Virus record (IMG/VR): IMGVR_UViG_3300025133_009964
Location: 1-64,000 of that record
DNA from: a virus
DNA: 64,000 nt
Direction: 5' to 3' (one strand)
The notes under the pieces are model-generated. The model saw only the letters and a program-made list of their open reading frames with translations. It did not search any database and was not told where the DNA came from. Below, one piece after another: positions 22,013 through 30,485 of the stretch. The stretch's first letter is position 1, and each line of letters starts with the position of its first letter. The position numbers were made by a program, and so were the translations under genes.

Positions 22013-22201
22013 ATGGCAACAGTAAAAACTACGAATGAGAACAATAAAGAATTAAGCGAGACAGTCAACAAACTAAGTACTAGAATAAGTGTCTTAAGAG
22101 ATGAGTTAGCTAGTATGAAAAATGATGTACATCTGTTCAAGGAATCTGTTAGCAAAGATCTTAAAAATATTGTAACATTTCTTGGTAAGAATAAAAAATA
22201 A
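22013..22201 (+). CDS. Small coiled-coil protein
   Basis: A 62-residue protein. The ATG at 22013 is chosen because GGAGG lies just 5 bases upstream; an ATG at 22001 overlaps that site. Residues about 12-55 form a helix with heptad-like hydrophobics (ELSETVNKLSTRISVLRDEL), a probable coiled coil. It starts 24 bases after the tmRNA and its stop overlaps the next start (TAATG). Function unknown. Confidence 0.6.
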   Translation: MATVKTTNENNKELSETVNKLSTRISVLRDELASMKNDVHLFKESVSKDLKNIVTFLGKNKK

Positions 22202-22512
22202 TGACAAATACAGAAGAAAAGCCTATTATAAACAAGCCCTGGAAAAATGAATCTTTTCATTCATCTTATGAATCTGCAGATGCTAAAAGAAATAAATTAA
22301 TACGCATATGGGATGACGATGAAAAACACAAAGGAATGCAGGTAAAAGTAAAGCGTCTTTCTTCTAGAAATCAATTTGTTGTTAAAACAAGATTACATCC
22401 GGATTTTGAACAGAAGCAAGATAAGGAGAAAAAAAAGAAAAATGCCAAACGTAATAAAAAAAATAAAAGAGCTAATGAGGGAGGAAAATATGACCCTCAA
22501 GCAACTTCTTAA
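22201..22512 (+). CDS. Small basic hypothetical protein
   Basis: A 103-residue protein with an ordered middle (RNKLIRIWDDDEKHKGMQVK and VKRLSSRNQFVVKTRLHPDF), resembling a small SH3/beta barrel or RNA-binding protein. A very basic end follows (KKKKNAKRNKKNKRANEGG). It is coupled to the gene before (TAATG) and overlaps the next start by 23 bases. The composition suggests nucleic-acid contact. Family not recognised. Confidence 0.55.
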   Translation: MTNTEEKPIINKPWKNESFHSSYESADAKRNKLIRIWDDDEKHKGMQVKVKRLSSRNQFVVKTRLHPDFEQKQDKEKKKKNAKRNKKNKRANEGGKYDPQATS

Positions 22513-22636
22513 AAAATATCCACATTTGGCAGAAATGCACATAGAAGAATCTATGGATTTGGATGAAATACAAGAAAAACAAAGTTGCGCTAGCGGCAGA
22601 AAACAAAATAAAAAGAAAAAATTGCTATTGGATTAA
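22490..22636 (+). CDS. Very small hypothetical protein
   Basis: A 48-residue protein starting at an ATG with a strong GAGGGAGG site 4-10 bases upstream, overlapping the 3' end of the preceding gene in another frame. The sequence starts MTLKQLLKKYPHLAEMHIEE and ends in a Lys-rich tail. The ribosome binding site is the main support. Function unknown. Confidence 0.45.
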   Translation: MTLKQLLKKYPHLAEMHIEESMDLDEIQEKQSCASGRKQNKKKKLLLD

Positions 22637-22637
22637 A

Positions 22638-22838
22638 ATGAAAACTAAAATATATTATTTCACCTTTTTTGACTCGTTTACACAACGAAGTGAAAATCTT
22701 AAAGTGGAAGCAAAAACATTTGCAGAAGCTGTTAGTCCAGCTTATATACATCGTCAAACCTTGAATAGACAACATACCAAAAGTAATTGGGATATAATTA
22801 GGCTAAAGAGCAAAGATATCAAAGCTAAACAAACCTAA
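22638..22838 (+). CDS. Small hypothetical protein
   Basis: A 66-residue protein starting one base after the previous stop. An upstream in-frame ATG at 22563 is rejected because it lies within the preceding gene. The sequence MKTKIYYFTFFDSFTQRSEN begins with a beta strand, and AKTFAEAVSPAYIHRQTLNR follows. The layout resembles small phage proteins that modulate host enzymes, but nothing specific is recognisable. Confidence 0.5.
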   Translation: MKTKIYYFTFFDSFTQRSENLKVEAKTFAEAVSPAYIHRQTLNRQHTKSNWDIIRLKSKDIKAKQT

Positions 22839-22979
22839 ATTATAGTCTTTAGGCCCAGGTACCAGAAAACACCCCAAAAATCGATTTTTATAAAAAAGCA
22901 GGTATATCCTTGAGTTAACAAATAGAATCGATTAAAGATACCTTAAATATCAAGGATAAGGCATTAGAGCGACGCTACC
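22839..22979. other. Intergenic region with inverted repeat
   Basis: About 140 bases between two small genes. It contains a 9-bp inverted repeat, TATCCTTGA (22905-22913) with TCAAGGATA (22950-22958), enclosing 36 bases. A second partial pairing AGGTAT/ATACCT overlaps its arms, so alternative RNA foldings are possible. No T-run follows, which argues against a plain terminator. The next gene at 22980 has no clear ribosome binding site. A small structured leader or RNA is possible but unproven. Confidence 0.4.
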
Positions 22980-23273
22980 ATGACATCTAGGCAAGAATTA
23001 GATCGTTTAAAACAAATCTATAAAGAAGAATCGATCAAGATCTTAATGGACCACGATGTAATTTTTCATATGAAAGGGCTTGATTCGGATATAAAAATAG
23101 TTTTTGTTGAACAAGATGAATATTCGCCCGAAGAGGTTACGTTTGAGATGTTGGAAAATTTTAAGCAAAGAATACAAAAAGAGATTAACCCCACGTGGTA
23201 TGTGGGAATATTTTTTACAGATATTGAGGCCGCGGATACAGCTAATAGATCAGAAGAAGAATATCAATTATAA
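22980..23273 (+). CDS. Hypothetical protein
   Basis: A 97-residue acidic protein with mixed alpha/beta pattern (VIFHMKGLDSDIKIVFVEQD, then INPTWYVGIFFTDIEAADTA). It ends exactly at the 3' end of the reverse-strand protease gene, so transcription converges here. No ribosome binding site is obvious. Family not recognised. Confidence 0.5.
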   Translation: MTSRQELDRLKQIYKEESIKILMDHDVIFHMKGLDSDIKIVFVEQDEYSPEEVTFEMLENFKQRIQKEINPTWYVGIFFTDIEAADTANRSEEEYQL

Positions 23274-24032
23274 TTAATGTAAAAAATTCCACAAAGCTTT
23301 ATACGTTGATGATACAGAAATATGATGGAAATATATCAAAACAGAATGTGTAACGCCAACAATTCTACCTTCACTATTTAATAGTGGTGATCCGCTAGAT
23401 CCACCAGCTGCTGGTACTGTATAGTAAGCACGATTAAACTTGTTCCCAGCAAAGCGGCCTTCTAAGATCGGCACCATTCCCTCCTCTGCTACTCCGATCG
23501 GCGAGGCAACTGAATATATATGTTCTGCATATTCAGGCTCTCTGCTGCTAATTTTTAGTATTGGATCCCCTACCATATCCAAATAATCAACGCTCTTCAA
23601 TAAGCACAGATCGTTCTCTTTATCTATTTTTACTACGGCAAGATCATACTTATCGCTACTATAGCCTTCCTTAAGGCTAAAAAGATCATAATTAACAGTT
23701 GCAGCTGCCAACATAGCTTTAAATTCTAATTCTTCGTTGGAACAGACGTGTGCAACTGTTAAGATGTGCTTTTTACCTCTATATTTAACAATAGATCCAG
23801 ATCCTGATGCAGTACCAACTAATTGTTTAATACATTCTTTTTTCCCATTATCTTCTTCTGTACAATGTGTGAGAAAAGCAGAAACCTCTATTTTAACAAA
23901 AGATCTTTTCGCCTCTCTTAGCATATTATCAATACCGGCAGCAGAAGTAATTTGTGTTTTAGTTCCTGTTACGCAACTAGTTATTAACATAAACAGAATT
24001 AAAGAGAGAGAAATATAGTATCTCCTTGCCAT
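23274..24032 (-). CDS. Trypsin-like serine protease lipoprotein
   Basis: A reverse-strand protein of 252 residues. A signal peptide with lipobox LITSC (Cys20) would export it and anchor it in the envelope. The trypsin/HtrA-type catalytic triad is visible: H95 in LTVAHVC, D130 in DKYDLAVV and S213 in GGSSGSPL. The length fits a protease domain without a PDZ domain. It might cleave envelope or defence proteins, mature a virion protein outside the cytoplasm, or act in superinfection exclusion. It is the only large reverse-strand gene in the window and has its own promoter space (24033-24064) shared with the PIN-PhoH gene, which suggests separate timing. Substrate unknown. Confidence 0.82.
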   Translation of the reverse strand: MARRYYISLSLILFMLITSCVTGTKTQITSAAGIDNMLREAKRSFVKIEVSAFLTHCTEEDNGKKECIKQLVGTASGSGSIVKYRGKKHILTVAHVCSNEELEFKAMLAAATVNYDLFSLKEGYSSDKYDLAVVKIDKENDLCLLKSVDYLDMVGDPILKISSREPEYAEHIYSVASPIGVAEEGMVPILEGRFAGNKFNRAYYTVPAAGGSSGSPLLNSEGRIVGVTHSVLIYFHHISVSSTYKALWNFLH

Positions 24033-24064
24033 ATTATTAACTACTTTAAATTATAGGAAAACGA

Positions 24065-25375
24065 ATGAAAAAAATTTATGTTTTGGACACAAATGTGTTT
24101 TTGACGAATGCTGAGTCGATATTTTCCTTCAAAAATAATGATGTTATTATACCTCTTAAGGTCCTGGAAGAAATTGATAAACATAAAAAAAGACAAGATG
24201 GAGTTGGCTTAAACGCACGCCACACAATTCGCCTTCTTGACGATTTAAGAAGCAAAGGCTCATTGTACAAGGGAGTAAGAATAGCTAAAGGCAAGGGAAT
24301 ATTATCTGTTCGAGGATATGATCCCGAAGATCTTCCTAGGGGCGTCGATATACAGAGCCCAGATAATGAAATTATTACAACAGCAATAACTGAGCATAGA
24401 AAAAACCCCAAAAGAAAAGTGATTGTTGTTACACGCGATATTAATATGCGCGTAAAATGTGATGCCTTACAGATGCCAACAGAAGATTATGTGTCTGAAC
24501 ACATTGTGACAGATACAAATGAACTTTATACTGGTTTTACAAAATGTCTCGTGGATGATCAAATAATAGATAGATTTTATTCCGATGAGGAGGTTATCCT
24601 AGAAGAAGAAGAGCACGAAAAATTATTTCCAAATGAATTCATTATTTTAGTATCGAGTACCGACCAGAAAAAAACTGGGTTGGCAAGATATTATGGACGC
24701 AATAAACCAATTGGAAAAGCAAAAGATTATAAAAAAGGTATATGGGGTCTTTTCCCCAGAAACAAAGAACAATCATTTGGTTTAAACTTATTATTAGATA
24801 AAAATATATCAGTAATTACTATGATAGGAAAAGCAGGTTGTGGCAAAACACTCTTGGCTATAGCGGCCGGCTTAGAGCAGGTTTTGGAAACACATATTTA
24901 TAAAAAATTAATTGTTTCTAGACCGGTCCAGCCCCTTGGCAAAGATATAGGATATCTTCCTGGCACTTTAGAGGAAAAAATGAAGCCTTGGCTGGCGCCA
25001 ATACAAGATAATATTGATTTTCTTTTAAATGGTAAAAAAAGCCATATGGAAATGTTTTTTGAAGATGGCACAATTGAAATAGAAGCCCTGACTTATATCA
25101 GGGGACGTTCTATATCCAATGCTTTCATCATCATTGATGAAGCTCAAAATCTCACGGTTCACGAATTAAAAACCATTATTACAAGAGTTGGAGAAAATAC
25201 AAAAATTATTTTGACTGGAGATATAGAGCAAATTGATAATACCTATTTGGATTCAACCTCTAATGGTCTTTCCTATGCGATAGAGAAATTAAAAAATTAC
25301 GAAATCTCCGGACATATAACCTTGATGAAAGGGGAAAGATCGAAAGTTGCGACGTTAGCAGCAAAAATATTGTGA
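24065..25375 (+). CDS. phoH: PIN-PhoH fusion (PhoH2-type RNase/helicase)
   Basis: A 436-residue protein. The N-terminal PIN domain (about 1-140) shows the acidic metal site: VLDTNVF (D7), a middle Glu/Asp (DNEIITTA) and VTRDINMR. The C-terminal PhoH ATPase has Walker A IGKAGCGKTLLA (about 255-266) and Walker B AFIIIDEAQN (about 355-364), followed by LTGDIEQID. PhoH2 proteins of this layout are reported to unwind and cut RNA. phoH genes are common in marine phages, where their role is debated (phosphate stress or RNA turnover). Lying near a tmRNA and RNA-end enzymes, an RNA role is attractive here. An ATG with TAGGAAAACGA upstream. Confidence 0.92.
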   Translation: MKKIYVLDTNVFLTNAESIFSFKNNDVIIPLKVLEEIDKHKKRQDGVGLNARHTIRLLDDLRSKGSLYKGVRIAKGKGILSVRGYDPEDLPRGVDIQSPDNEIITTAITEHRKNPKRKVIVVTRDINMRVKCDALQMPTEDYVSEHIVTDTNELYTGFTKCLVDDQIIDRFYSDEEVILEEEEHEKLFPNEFIILVSSTDQKKTGLARYYGRNKPIGKAKDYKKGIWGLFPRNKEQSFGLNLLLDKNISVITMIGKAGCGKTLLAIAAGLEQVLETHIYKKLIVSRPVQPLGKDIGYLPGTLEEKMKPWLAPIQDNIDFLLNGKKSHMEMFFEDGTIEIEALTYIRGRSISNAFIIIDEAQNLTVHELKTIITRVGENTKIILTGDIEQIDNTYLDSTSNGLSYAIEKLKNYEISGHITLMKGERSKVATLAAKIL

Positions 25376-25560
25376 TTAAAGAGATTTTAGGCTTTACAAT
25401 TATGTTACTTGCTTCTATATTAATAATAATGATTTTTATAGATTTAGTCATATTTGGAGGAAAAATCAATGGATATTACAGAGCCAACGGGCATCGAGGA
25501 AAACACTACATTAAAAGAAACGGTAGAGCCAGAAAACGATCTAAAAAATCTATTAGTTGA
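25372..25560 (+). CDS. Possible small membrane protein
   Basis: A possible 62-residue protein starting at GTG that overlaps the PhoH stop. It has one strong hydrophobic segment (GFTIMLLASILIIMIFIDLV, about 7-26) and a basic tail (KRNGRARKRSKKS). The last 92 bases overlap the better supported gene at 25469 in another frame, and no clear ribosome binding site is seen. It could be real, as phages often carry such proteins, or an accident of AT-rich sequence. Confidence 0.3.
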   Translation: MIKEILGFTIMLLASILIIMIFIDLVIFGGKINGYYRANGHRGKHYIKRNGRARKRSKKSIS

Positions 25561-25771
25561 ATATGTAGGAGAAAAACTCAATCCAGAGAATTTGGATATT
25601 ACGGTCGAAATGATTGTGGAAATTGTAGCAAAAGAATTTCCAGAATTTTTATTAGCCATAGCAGAAGAAAATTTTATAAGAGGATATCAACAGGCACTAG
25701 AAGATGCCGAAATTGGTAGAAAATTATTTGAAGAAGATATGAAGAGGCTAGCCGATGACAAATCAGAATAA
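25469..25771 (+). CDS. Hypothetical acidic protein
   Basis: A 100-residue protein. The ATG at 25469 is chosen over a TTG at 25454 because TTTGGAGG lies 9-16 bases upstream of the ATG and would be inside the coding part otherwise. The protein is acidic and helical (LKNLLVEYVGEKLNPENLDI, then NFIRGYQQALEDAEIG). The GYQQAL helix recurs in small proteins of marine phages, from memory. It overlaps the next gene by 17 bases. Function unknown. Confidence 0.6.
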   Translation: MDITEPTGIEENTTLKETVEPENDLKNLLVEYVGEKLNPENLDITVEMIVEIVAKEFPEFLLAIAEENFIRGYQQALEDAEIGRKLFEEDMKRLADDKSE

Positions 25772-26435
25772 AATAGTTAATCTTATTAAAGAATCTTCAG
25801 AAAACAAAAGAGAATATAAATTATATAATATTTCGATATGGATAAAAGATTCTCTACCAAAAAACATAAGAATAGAAAATATAATATCTTCTCTGCAGGA
25901 AAGATTGCCTAGGCATACTCTAGGGCACGTCGATATAATTTATATTGGTCAATTTGATCACCTTAAGTCTAGACAGGTTAATTCATCTTATATGGATGCA
26001 TCAATATATGTAACCAACGAACAAGACAATGAAGGTGATATTATTGATGATATTGTTCACGAAATAGCACATTCTTTAGAAGAAAAATACAATTATGAGA
26101 TTTATTCCGATGATCAGATTAGAGATGAATTTCTTAGGAAAAGAAAAAGAATGAAAAGAGTATTAAGTTTCCAAGGAGTGGAGACAGAAACTCAAGATTT
26201 TTTCAATACTGAATACAGTATTGAATTTGATAAATATTTGTATAAAGACACAGGCTATGAGACATTACACAGGCTAGTTGGAAGAATATTTAATTCTCCT
26301 TATGCAGCCACTTCTTTACGAGAATATTTTGCCAATGGCTTCGAAGCATATTATTTGGGTAATAGAGAAAGACTGTTAAAAATTAGCCCACTATTATTTG
26401 CAAAAATAAAAGAAATAGACGAGATAGGAGAATAA
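25755..26435 (+). CDS. HExxH metallopeptidase-like protein
   Basis: A 226-residue protein. The zinc signature H102-E-I-A-H106 lies in DDIVHEIAHSLEE, and a downstream helix SLREYFANGFEAYYLG (about 187-202) contains acidic residues able to give the third ligand. This arrangement occurs in the anthrax-lethal-factor-like family of small peptidases (HExxH ... E), known in phages and mobile elements. No signal peptide, so it acts in the cytoplasm or virion. It is the fourth of five HExxH proteins in the window. The substrate is unknown. Confidence 0.72.
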   Translation: MTNQNKIVNLIKESSENKREYKLYNISIWIKDSLPKNIRIENIISSLQERLPRHTLGHVDIIYIGQFDHLKSRQVNSSYMDASIYVTNEQDNEGDIIDDIVHEIAHSLEEKYNYEIYSDDQIRDEFLRKRKRMKRVLSFQGVETETQDFFNTEYSIEFDKYLYKDTGYETLHRLVGRIFNSPYAATSLREYFANGFEAYYLGNRERLLKISPLLFAKIKEIDEIGE

Positions 26436-26436
26436 A

Positions 26437-27222
26437 ATGTCACATATATCATTTTCAGAGCTTAAGATTTGGGATGAATGTTCTTTTAAACATAAATTAG
26501 TTTATGAGGATAACATAAAAGAATTTTTAGGAAATGAACACACTGCCTTTGGTACAGCGGTACACGAAGTCTGCGAAAAGTCTGTATTGGGCGAAATTGA
26601 CACAAGCTTTGCTGTGTTAAATGATTGCTTCAATAACAAGTTTTTAAAAGAAATAAAAAGCTTAACTGAAAAAAATGTAAATTTAAATAAAAACCTTATA
26701 AAGGATATGAGAACTCAAGCTTATACATTGCTGCCTTATGTCATTCCATCCCTTGTAACTTATTTTGGTGAATACGAGGTTTTTTCGGCAGAAGAAAAGC
26801 TCTATGAAACTATTGAAAATTCTAAAAAAATGTATAAAGGCTACATCGATCTTGTTTTAAAAACAAAAGATGGCAAGTACCATATTATTGATTGGAAAAC
26901 TTGTTCTTGGGGATGGAATTCCAAAAGAAAGGCCGATCGAATGACAACATATCAGCTGACATTCTACAAATATTTCTTTGCAGCGAAGCACAACATAGAT
27001 CCAAAAAATATTGAAACTCATTTTGCTTTATTAAAAAGAACAGCCAAAACAAATAAAGTAGAAATATTTCGTGTTACCAGTGGCGCGCGAAAAACTGAAA
27101 ATGCCCTTAACTTACTGGATAAAGCAGTATATAATATTTCGAAGAAGAGGTCTATTAAAAATAGACTTAGCTGTACAGCTGGTTATGGCTGCGAGTTCTA
27201 TAAAACAAAACATTGTCCGTAG
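26437..27222 (+). CDS. RecB/Cas4-like PD-(D/E)XK nuclease
   Basis: A 261-residue protein with a full PD-(D/E)XK core: FGTAVHEV (H about 44), YIDLVLKTKDGKYHIIDWKT, which gives the metal-binding D and D-x-K (about 134-153), and a downstream YQ..FY helix. Four cysteines, one near the N-terminus (WDECSF) and three at the end (LSCTAGYGCEFYKTKHC), match the 4Fe-4S arrangement of Cas4/AddB-type exonucleases. It likely degrades or trims DNA ends, in phage recombination or host DNA breakdown. It has a good ribosome binding site (GGAG). No CRISPR array is nearby, so a Cas role is unlikely. Confidence 0.85.
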   Translation: MSHISFSELKIWDECSFKHKLVYEDNIKEFLGNEHTAFGTAVHEVCEKSVLGEIDTSFAVLNDCFNNKFLKEIKSLTEKNVNLNKNLIKDMRTQAYTLLPYVIPSLVTYFGEYEVFSAEEKLYETIENSKKMYKGYIDLVLKTKDGKYHIIDWKTCSWGWNSKRKADRMTTYQLTFYKYFFAAKHNIDPKNIETHFALLKRTAKTNKVEIFRVTSGARKTENALNLLDKAVYNISKKRSIKNRLSCTAGYGCEFYKTKHCP

Positions 27223-27231
27223 GAGGAAAAA

Positions 27232-28491
27232 TTGGATAAAATAAAGATTTTTACTATATCAGATCATCCATTATCGCCCTCTGGAGTAGGCATCCAGACG
27301 CGTAATATGATTAAATATTTACTTGAGACCGGAAAATATAAATTTATATGTTTCGGTGGAGCAATCAAACATAGAGATTATCAGCCCGTCAAGGTGGAAC
27401 CATATGGAGATGATTGGGTTATATATCCCATCGATGGATATGGAAATCACGATATGGTGCGTTCATTATTACGCAATGAAAAACCAGATATGTTGTGGTT
27501 TATGACAGATCCTAGATTCTATACTTGGTTATGGGAAATTGAAGACGAGATTCGGCCCCTGGTACCAATGGTTTATTACCATGTATGGGATAACTATCCA
27601 TATCCAAATTATAATGCAAATTATTATAACTCTACAGATGCGATCGCATCTATTTCAAAAGTTACATATGATATTGTTTCCACAGTGGCCCCCGGCGTAA
27701 AAGGTGCCTATCTTCCACACTCAGTAGATTCGAGTATTTTTAAAATTCTAGAGCAGGAAGAGATAGAAGAAATTAGAAAAGAACATTTTCCGGAAGATGA
27801 AGAAAATAAAAAATATTTGTGTTTTTGGAATAGCAGAAATGCCCGCCGCAAACAAAGTGGATGTTTGATATTCTGGTTTAAGGAATTTTTAGATAAAGTA
27901 GGACATGATAACGCTAGGCTAGTAATGCATACAGATATTAGAGATCCCAATGGACAAGACTTAATGGCTATTGTTGAAAATCTAGGCCTCACGGACGGTC
28001 AGGTACTTTTTTCACAAAAGAAGCTTCCACCAGAAGCTATGTCTGTGATGTATAATATGGCTGATTGCACAATAAGCATTTCAGACGCAGAAGGTTTTGG
28101 ATTATCTACTTTAGAATCGCTTTCTTGCGGTACACCAATAATTGTGAATATGACGGGTGGCCTACAAGAACAAGTTACGGATGGCGAAGAGTGGTTTGGT
28201 ATAGGAATTGAACCAACATCAAAATCTATAATTGGATCGCTAGACGTACCATACATTTATGAGGATAGGATGTCTAAAGAAGATTTTCTCGATGCAATGA
28301 TGAAAATGTATAATATGTCAGACGAAGAAAGAAAATCTCTCGGTCAAAGAGGGAGAGCCCATGTGGAAAAAAATTATAATTTTGAAGATTATGGAAAAAA
28401 ATGGGATGAACTGTTAACACAAATTTATGAAGAGATGGGTTCTTGGGATAATAGAAAAGGATATAAATCTTGGGAGTTATTAGAGGTATAA
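27232..28491 (+). CDS. Glycosyltransferase, GT4-like
   Basis: A 419-residue GT-B glycosyltransferase, with a TTG start behind a perfect AGGAGG. The N-terminal half begins with a nucleotide-sugar-fold strand, TISDHPLSPSGVGIQTRNM. The C-terminal half has the GT4 E-x7-E box AEGFGLSTLESLSCGTPII, the signature for UDP/GDP-sugar binding. It opens a 12-gene block of sugar genes and is probably co-transcribed with them. Donor and acceptor cannot be read. No membrane segment, so it acts on the cytoplasmic side. Confidence 0.88.
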   Translation: MDKIKIFTISDHPLSPSGVGIQTRNMIKYLLETGKYKFICFGGAIKHRDYQPVKVEPYGDDWVIYPIDGYGNHDMVRSLLRNEKPDMLWFMTDPRFYTWLWEIEDEIRPLVPMVYYHVWDNYPYPNYNANYYNSTDAIASISKVTYDIVSTVAPGVKGAYLPHSVDSSIFKILEQEEIEEIRKEHFPEDEENKKYLCFWNSRNARRKQSGCLIFWFKEFLDKVGHDNARLVMHTDIRDPNGQDLMAIVENLGLTDGQVLFSQKKLPPEAMSVMYNMADCTISISDAEGFGLSTLESLSCGTPIIVNMTGGLQEQVTDGEEWFGIGIEPTSKSIIGSLDVPYIYEDRMSKEDFLDAMMKMYNMSDEERKSLGQRGRAHVEKNYNFEDYGKKWDELLTQIYEEMGSWDNRKGYKSWELLEV

Positions 28492-28492
28492 A

Positions 28493-30469
28493 ATGAAGAA
28501 AAAATTATTAGTTAGAGGGCCGGCCCTTTCACGATCTGGATATGGTGAACATTGTAGATTCTTGTTGCGATCATTAAGAGAATATAGCGAATATTTTGAA
28601 ATATTTCTTTTTAATACCAATTGGGGACAGACTAATTGGCTTCATGAGGACAATGAAGAGAGAAGATGGCTAGATGGTATCATAGGAAAAACTTCTGCCT
28701 ATCTTCAGCATTGCAAAACAATAAATCAAAATCCAGACTTTGATATGTCTGCACAAGTTACCATTCCAAATGAATGGGAGAAATATGCTCCCGTAAATAT
28801 TGGAGTAACTGCCGGTATTGAAACAACACAAGTAGCTCCGGAATGGTTGCAGAAGGCTAACATAATGGACAAAATTATTGTAGTCTCAAATCATGCAAAA
28901 GAAATCTTTGAAAGAACGGTTTATGAAACAGAAAACAAAGGAACGAAAGAAAGTGGACCAAACTTAACTTGTGAAGTACCGATTGAAGTTATACATTATC
29001 CGGTAAAAAACATTCTTTTAGAAGAAACTAATATTGATTTAGAAAATGATTTTAATTTTCTTACTGTAGCACAATGGGGCCCGAGAAAAAATCTAGATAA
29101 TACCATCCGCTGGTTTGTCGAAGAATTTATTGATATCAATGTAGGATTGATTGTGAAAGTTTCCATTGCTAGAAACAATATCACAGATCGGTCTTTCGCT
29201 AAAAAACGCCTGGAAAATATATTAAATGATTATCCCAACAGAAAATGCAAGGTGTACTTGCTTCACGGAAATATGTCTGAAGGAGAGATGGCATCACTAT
29301 ATAAGCATCCAAAAATAAAAGCTTTGATATCATTATCCCACGGTGAAGGATTTGGATTACCTTTATTCGAGGCAGCTTATAGTGGTATGCCCGTGATTTC
29401 AACAGAATGGAGCGGCCAAATCGACTTTTTGACTGCGCCAGTAAAAGATAAAAAAGGAAAAGTAAAAAATAAAAATCTTTTTGCTGATGTTAAATTTAGT
29501 ATTATGCCAATTCAAACAGAGGCTGTATGGGAAGGAGTACTCCAGGCAGAATCTTCTTGGGCATATGCAGATCAAGGTTCATATAAAATTACCTTAAGAG
29601 AAATATACAAAGATTATGGAAGATTCAAAAAACAAGCCAAGACCTTACAAAAACATATATTAGAAAATTTTGAACAAAATGGTCAATATAAGAAATTTGT
29701 ACAAGCAATTTTGGGACAAGATGTCAAAAAGATCAATATAGAAGAAATACCAAAAGTTTCTATCATAACATCTGTATATAATGGAGATGAATATATAAGA
29801 CCATTCCTAGAAGATATCACGCGACAGACAATTTTCGAAGATAAATGTGAATTAGTTATAATAAACGCCAATTCACCGGGAAATGAAGAAGAAGTCATCT
29901 TGGAATATAAGGAAAAATATCCAGACAATATTGTATATCGCAGGCTAGAAGAAGATCCTGGAATTTATGGAGTTTGGAATATGGGTGTTGAAATGGCATC
30001 CGGAGAATATTTGACTAATGCCAATTTGGATGACAGAAAGGCGCCTTGGGCCCTGGAGCTGCATGCAAAAAGCCTATATATGAATGAATCGATTGATTTG
30101 GTTTATGCTGATATGTTTATAACAGATCAGCCAAATGAAACTTGGGAAGTTAATTCTGCAAAAGATAGAAGATATAATTTTCCAGAATTTTCATATGAAA
30201 ATCTCAAGATGGCCAATATGCCCCATGCTTCTCCTATGTGGCGGCGCCAAATCCATGAAAAATATGGCTTTTTTGATGCAAAATATAGATCCGCCGGCGA
30301 TTGGGAGATGTGGCTTAGGGCCGCCTCACAAGGATCGAAATTTAAGAAAATTGATGGCGCCCTAGGTCTATACTATTTCAATCCGACTGGCATCTCTACA
30401 AATCCGGATAATTTCTCTTGGAAGCAAGAGGAAGAAAGTGAGATTTATGAGAAATATGCAGAAAAATAA
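28493..30469 (+). CDS. Two-domain glycosyltransferase (GT4-like + GT2)
   Basis: A 658-residue protein fusing two glycosyltransferases. The first 410 residues are GT-B with HGEGFGLPLFEAAYSGMPVI (E-x7-E box, about 284-300). From about 420 a GT2-like GT-A domain begins, VSIITSVYNGDEYIRPFLED, with a donor-site DDR (LTNANLDDRKAP) where GT2 enzymes have DxD, and W/EMWL near the end (SAGDWEMWLRAA), the ED/QxxRW-like region. It probably adds two sugars in sequence. It follows the previous gene by one base. Acceptor unknown: tail or capsid protein, modified DNA, or a cell-surface glycan. Confidence 0.87.
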   Translation: MKKKLLVRGPALSRSGYGEHCRFLLRSLREYSEYFEIFLFNTNWGQTNWLHEDNEERRWLDGIIGKTSAYLQHCKTINQNPDFDMSAQVTIPNEWEKYAPVNIGVTAGIETTQVAPEWLQKANIMDKIIVVSNHAKEIFERTVYETENKGTKESGPNLTCEVPIEVIHYPVKNILLEETNIDLENDFNFLTVAQWGPRKNLDNTIRWFVEEFIDINVGLIVKVSIARNNITDRSFAKKRLENILNDYPNRKCKVYLLHGNMSEGEMASLYKHPKIKALISLSHGEGFGLPLFEAAYSGMPVISTEWSGQIDFLTAPVKDKKGKVKNKNLFADVKFSIMPIQTEAVWEGVLQAESSWAYADQGSYKITLREIYKDYGRFKKQAKTLQKHILENFEQNGQYKKFVQAILGQDVKKINIEEIPKVSIITSVYNGDEYIRPFLEDITRQTIFEDKCELVIINANSPGNEEEVILEYKEKYPDNIVYRRLEEDPGIYGVWNMGVEMASGEYLTNANLDDRKAPWALELHAKSLYMNESIDLVYADMFITDQPNETWEVNSAKDRRYNFPEFSYENLKMANMPHASPMWRRQIHEKYGFFDAKYRSAGDWEMWLRAASQGSKFKKIDGALGLYYFNPTGISTNPDNFSWKQEEESEIYEKYAEK

Positions 30470-30485
30470 TTTAAGGAAAAAATTT

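Noticed and set aside
26437-27222. Cas4 of a CRISPR system
   Set aside because: Core and cysteines fit Cas4/RecB-like nucleases, but there is no repeat array or other cas gene; phages often carry such exonucleases alone.
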